Part shown: positions 5,484-6,497 of the stretch, piece after piece
Position numbering within the stretch: the first letter of the stretch is position 1
Layout: every line of letters begins with the position of its first letter
Made by a program: the position numbers and the translations under genes
Notes under the pieces: model-generated
Told to the model about the DNA's origin: nothing
Databases searched by the model: none
Seen by the model: only the letters and a program-made list of their open reading frames with translations
NCBI GenBank assembly: GCA_023451265.1
Contig: JAEYAG010000006.1
Coordinates: forward strand, 1 to 6,497
DNA: 6,497 nt
Direction of reading: 5' to 3'
Source: Actinomycetes bacterium
GTDB taxonomy: Bacteria > Actinomycetota > Actinomycetes > Actinomycetales > Microbacteriaceae

Positions 5484-5514
5484 GTGGGTCGTCGCCTCGG
5501 GTGGATGTGCTCCG

Positions 5515-5520
5515 AGCCTA
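5515..5520 (-). promoter_or_regulatory. -10 element (TAGGCT) of aspA
   Basis: The same hexamer as in front of the prsW-like and phosphodiesterase genes, but here 44 nt from the start codon. It predicts a leader of about 38 nt that contains the AAGGA site. No TTGACA-like -35 is seen; the palindrome at 5539-5554 occupies that position. Confidence 0.55.
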
Positions 5521-5538
5521 ACGCGCCGCCCCCACCGC

Positions 5539-5554
5539 CGCGGTGTACACCGCG
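5539..5554. promoter_or_regulatory. Perfect 16-bp palindrome, candidate operator for aspA
   Basis: CGCGGTGTACACCGCG is its own complement over all 16 bases. Its centre is about 38 nt upstream of the transcription start predicted from the TAGGCT element, so a bound dimer would cover the -35 region. The GT-N2-AC core resembles sites bound by GntR-type regulators, but the regulator is not identifiable here. It also lies 32 nt after the phosphodiesterase stop and could fold as a 6-bp stem with a GTAC loop, so a terminator role is the alternative. Confidence 0.5.
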
Positions 5555-5585
5555 TACAGCCGACCGGCGGGACCTCGCCGCGGCG

Positions 5586-6476
5586 TCACCGCTTGCGGGA
5601 GAACGCCTCGAGCCGCTCCGCGGGGCTCAGCGCCGCCATGCGACGGGTCCACTCCGCAGAGAAGACGTCCGCCGTCTCGGCCTCCCCCACCGGCACGACG
5701 GCGTGGGTGATCGTGTCCTCGTAGATGTGGACGAGCTGGAAGGACTGCCCGGCATCCATCCCGTTCACCTCCTGCGGCGGCCGCTGCAGGTTCATCGTGT
5801 AGCAGGTCGCCGAGGCGACGCTGACCGGGATGCCGTGGAAGGTGCCCGACGTGGAGTAGTGGAGGTGGCCGGCGAGGATCGCCCGCACGTCGCTGCCGGC
5901 GATCGCGGCGGCCAGCTCGTCCTGATGCTGCAGCTCGAGGATGTCGAAGAACGGGATGTGGCTCGGCAGCGGCGGGTGGTGCAGGGCGAGGATGGTGCCG
6001 AGCGGCGCCGGGGTCGCCAGCACGCCCCGCAGCCAGTCCAGCTGCGCGGCGTCGAGATCGCCGTGATGCCAGCCGGGGACCGTGGAATCCAGCGCCACGA
6101 GGCGCAGGCCGCCGAGATCCCAGACGCCGGTGACCGGTTCTGAACTCGGCGCGGCGTCGAGCAGCCCCTCGCGCAGCGCTGGGCGCTCGTCGTGGTTGCC
6201 CGCCACCCAGACCACGGGGGCGCCCAGCCGGGCCGCGAACGGCTCGACCTCGGCGCGCAGCGCCGCGTAGGCGTCGGGCTCGCCGAGGTCGGTCAGATCG
6301 CCCGTGAACACGATGGCATCGGGACGGATGCCGGTGCGCTCGACCGCGGCGAGGGTCGCGGTCAGGTTGCCCGCGGTGTCGTACCGGCCGCCCAGCGGGC
6401 GGTTACCCGTCAGCAGGTGCGTGTCGCTGATGTGCACGATGACGCGCTGGGCTGGTGCGTGCCGTCCGAACTGCAT
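5586..6476 (-). CDS. CpdA-like class III cyclic-nucleotide phosphodiesterase / metallophosphoesterase
   Basis: The predicted protein has 296 residues with the calcineurin-like metallophosphoesterase fold. Dinuclear metal-site motifs appear in order: DTH (D18, H20), GDLTD (D60), GNHDE (N94, H95), LHHPP (H166, H167) and GHLH (H204, H206). The first motif context HISDTHLL and the size match class III phosphodiesterases such as E. coli CpdA and mycobacterial Rv0805, which hydrolyse cAMP and, in some members, 2',3'-cyclic nucleotides. No signal peptide is seen, so it is cytosolic. A charged tail (about 268-296) follows the catalytic domain. The ATG at 6476 is preceded by TAGGCT with a 6-nt gap, so a leaderless message is predicted. 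Specificity for cAMP is inferred from family resemblance; a general metallophosphoesterase remains possible. Confidence 0.87.
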   Translation of the reverse strand: MQFGRHAPAQRVIVHISDTHLLTGNRPLGGRYDTAGNLTATLAAVERTGIRPDAIVFTGDLTDLGEPDAYAALRAEVEPFAARLGAPVVWVAGNHDERPALREGLLDAAPSSEPVTGVWDLGGLRLVALDSTVPGWHHGDLDAAQLDWLRGVLATPAPLGTILALHHPPLPSHIPFFDILELQHQDELAAAIAGSDVRAILAGHLHYSTSGTFHGIPVSVASATCYTMNLQRPPQEVNGMDAGQSFQLVHIYEDTITHAVVPVGEAETADVFSAEWTRRMAALSPAERLEAFSRKR

Positions 6477-6482
6477 GGTCTC

Positions 6483-6488
6483 AGCCTA
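6483..6488 (-). promoter_or_regulatory. -10 element (TAGGCT) of the phosphodiesterase gene
   Basis: TAGGCT ends 6 nt before the ATG at 6476, predicting transcription start at the start codon. The window ends 9 nt further on, so any -35 element is out of view. Confidence 0.55.
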
Positions 6489-6497
6489 GGCCGGGGC

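Noticed and set aside
4163..5521. Long open frame on the plus strand, antisense to aspA
   Set aside because: Low-complexity charged product. The minus-strand frame encodes an unmistakable aspartase, so this is a codon-bias shadow.
5576..5585. CGCCGCGGCG palindrome directly after the phosphodiesterase stop
   Set aside because: A 10-bp all-GC palindrome is common by chance at this base composition, and too little loop is left for a hairpin.
1..6497. Search for tRNA or rRNA genes, CRISPR repeats, insertion sequences or an integrated element
   Set aside because: No tRNA-like cloverleaf with CCA end, no regularly spaced repeats with spacers, no transposase or integrase frame and no target-site duplications were seen. 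Intergenic gaps are all under 160 nt.

Overview
The window is GC-rich, with strong G/C preference at third codon positions. It has compact gene spacing, a TANNNT-type -10 element in front of several genes, and protein families typical of high-GC actinobacteria. It looks like chromosomal housekeeping DNA from an actinobacterium, most likely Microbacteriaceae (Microbacterium or a relative). That family-level placement is inferred from overall protein feel, not from a marker gene. I see no mobile element, CRISPR array, RNA gene, phage gene or obvious defence cassette.

Layout from left to right: a cytoplasmic YceI-family protein (-, 1-567); an FKBP-type peptidyl-prolyl isomerase (-, 658-1026); a PrsW-type intramembrane metalloprotease (-, 1182-2357); a divergently transcribed fumarylacetoacetate hydrolase-family enzyme (+, 2414-3277); a small Pro/Ala/Tyr-rich DUF4190-like membrane protein (-, 3404-3922), convergent with the hydrolase; aspartate ammonia-lyase aspA (-, 4013-5470); and a CpdA-like class III cyclic-nucleotide phosphodiesterase or metallophosphoesterase (-, 5586-6476). 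All seven reading frames are intact. Six genes point left and only the hydrolase points right.

The genes do not form one pathway. Most seem to be separate transcription units. AspA yields fumarate and ammonia from aspartate, and the hydrolase family often yields small organic acids, but nothing here ties them together. FKBP and yceI could be co-transcribed, with a large hairpin between them.

The best material for a second look is non-coding. There is an 18-bp hairpin just upstream of the yceI ribosome binding site, next to an unusual AT-rich patch with two dyads. A composite, nested inverted repeat built from four copies of one 13-bp motif lies between the convergent hydrolase and DUF4190 genes. 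A perfect 16-bp palindrome sits at the expected -35 position of aspA. Three genes (prsW-like, hydrolase, phosphodiesterase) have a TAGGCT or TAGCCT hexamer only 6-7 nt before the start codon and so look leaderless. I did not find convincing evidence of a new multi-gene system.
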